A stretch of 64,000 bases of DNA from the NCBI RefSeq assembly GCF_005222225.1, contig NZ_CP036536.1, forward strand, positions 99,501-163,500. The letters are read 5' to 3'. The stretch is from Salinimonas lutimaris. GTDB taxonomy: Bacteria > Pseudomonadota > Gammaproteobacteria > Enterobacterales > Alteromonadaceae. The notes under the pieces were generated by a model. It did not search any database. It saw only the letters and a program-made list of their open reading frames with translations, and was not told where the DNA came from. Below, in pieces: positions 63,820 through 64,000 of the stretch (its first letter is position 1; every line of letters starts with the position of its first letter). The translations under genes were made by a program, and so were the position numbers.

Positions 63820-64000
63820 TTGCTGTCTTTACTATGACTCAGCGCTACTTTGTTGGCAAACACTTTGGAAACCGATTTCATCTTTGATTAACAAACCTGA
63901 CTAAAGTGATTTGATTTTTCAGGTTGTTTTGCTTTCCATATCCTGCTGATTTAATGATCTTTTATTTCTTTTTTTATGCTTGTTGATTCGTGTAGGTTAA
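63820..64000. other. Upstream region of the LacI-family gene
   Basis: The last 181 bp are A+T-rich with no gene visible and no clear operator palindrome. A divergent gene may start beyond the window. Confidence 0.3.

Noticed and set aside
1..64000. CRISPR array, tRNA, rRNA or phage integrase
   Set aside because: No regularly spaced direct repeats, tRNA-like cloverleaf with CCA end, rRNA segment or integrase motif was found in reading both strands.

Overview
The window looks like chromosomal DNA of a marine heterotrophic gammaproteobacterium, most likely of the Alteromonas/Alteromonadaceae type. This is inferred from the gene content: a DddY-type DMSP lyase, azurins, multihaem cytochromes, a periplasmic LigE-type ligase, FadD, a gluconate regulon and an AaeXAB efflux pump. 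No rRNA, tRNA or CRISPR array was found. The flanks have moderate base composition; the centre (about 18.7-40.0 kb) is visibly more A+T-rich, especially 26.7-28.9 kb and 35.8-36.9 kb, and reads as an acquired island.

Region 1 (1-16.7 kb) is an aromatic-compound catabolic block. A VanAB-like Rieske oxygenase and its reductase are followed by a LysR regulator, an exported metallo-beta-lactamase-fold enzyme, and a tight six-gene operon: fumarylacetoacetate-hydrolase family, cyclase family, alpha/beta hydrolase, type I extradiol dioxygenase, Rieske ferredoxin and FAD monooxygenase. The dioxygenase-ferredoxin-monooxygenase order resembles the fde (flavonoid degradation) operon known from Herbaspirillum. 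Two divergent glutathione transferases, a second LysR, a DoxX-like protein, an MFS transporter and another exported metallo-hydrolase follow. The logic is hydroxylation, ring cleavage, then C-C hydrolysis of the opened product.

Region 2 (16.9-18.1 kb) is a periplasmic DddY-like DMSP lyase on the minus strand with a nested inverted repeat over its leader.

Region 3 (18.7-40.0 kb) is a DNA phosphorothioation island. Plus-strand dptFGH (restriction) faces a minus-strand operon of a methyltransferase, an M15-like protein, a Dnd-associated methyltransferase, a frameshifted HNH nuclease and dndBCDE (modification). Between them lie a small membrane protein overlapping a second DndB-like (DGQHR) gene, a truncated IS30 transposase and an intact IS3-family element. 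A 41-bp perfect palindrome containing two TTTTACGTAAAA units sits just upstream of dndB and is the best candidate for the switch controlling the modification operon.

Region 4 (40.2-64.0 kb) is ordinary host chromosome: a lipoprotein, LigE ligase, acyl-CoA ligase, a gluconate-2-dehydrogenase-like complex (subunit 3, GMC flavoprotein, triheme cytochrome) with a second triheme cytochrome and two azurins that could form one periplasmic electron route, a metallo-hydrolase, an unrecognised 369-residue protein, AaeXAB-type efflux, and a gluconate uptake set (GntP-family permease, gluconokinase, LacI-type GntR) with three matching operators. An M20 peptidase, an HcaT-like MFS transporter and a second LacI-family regulator close the window.
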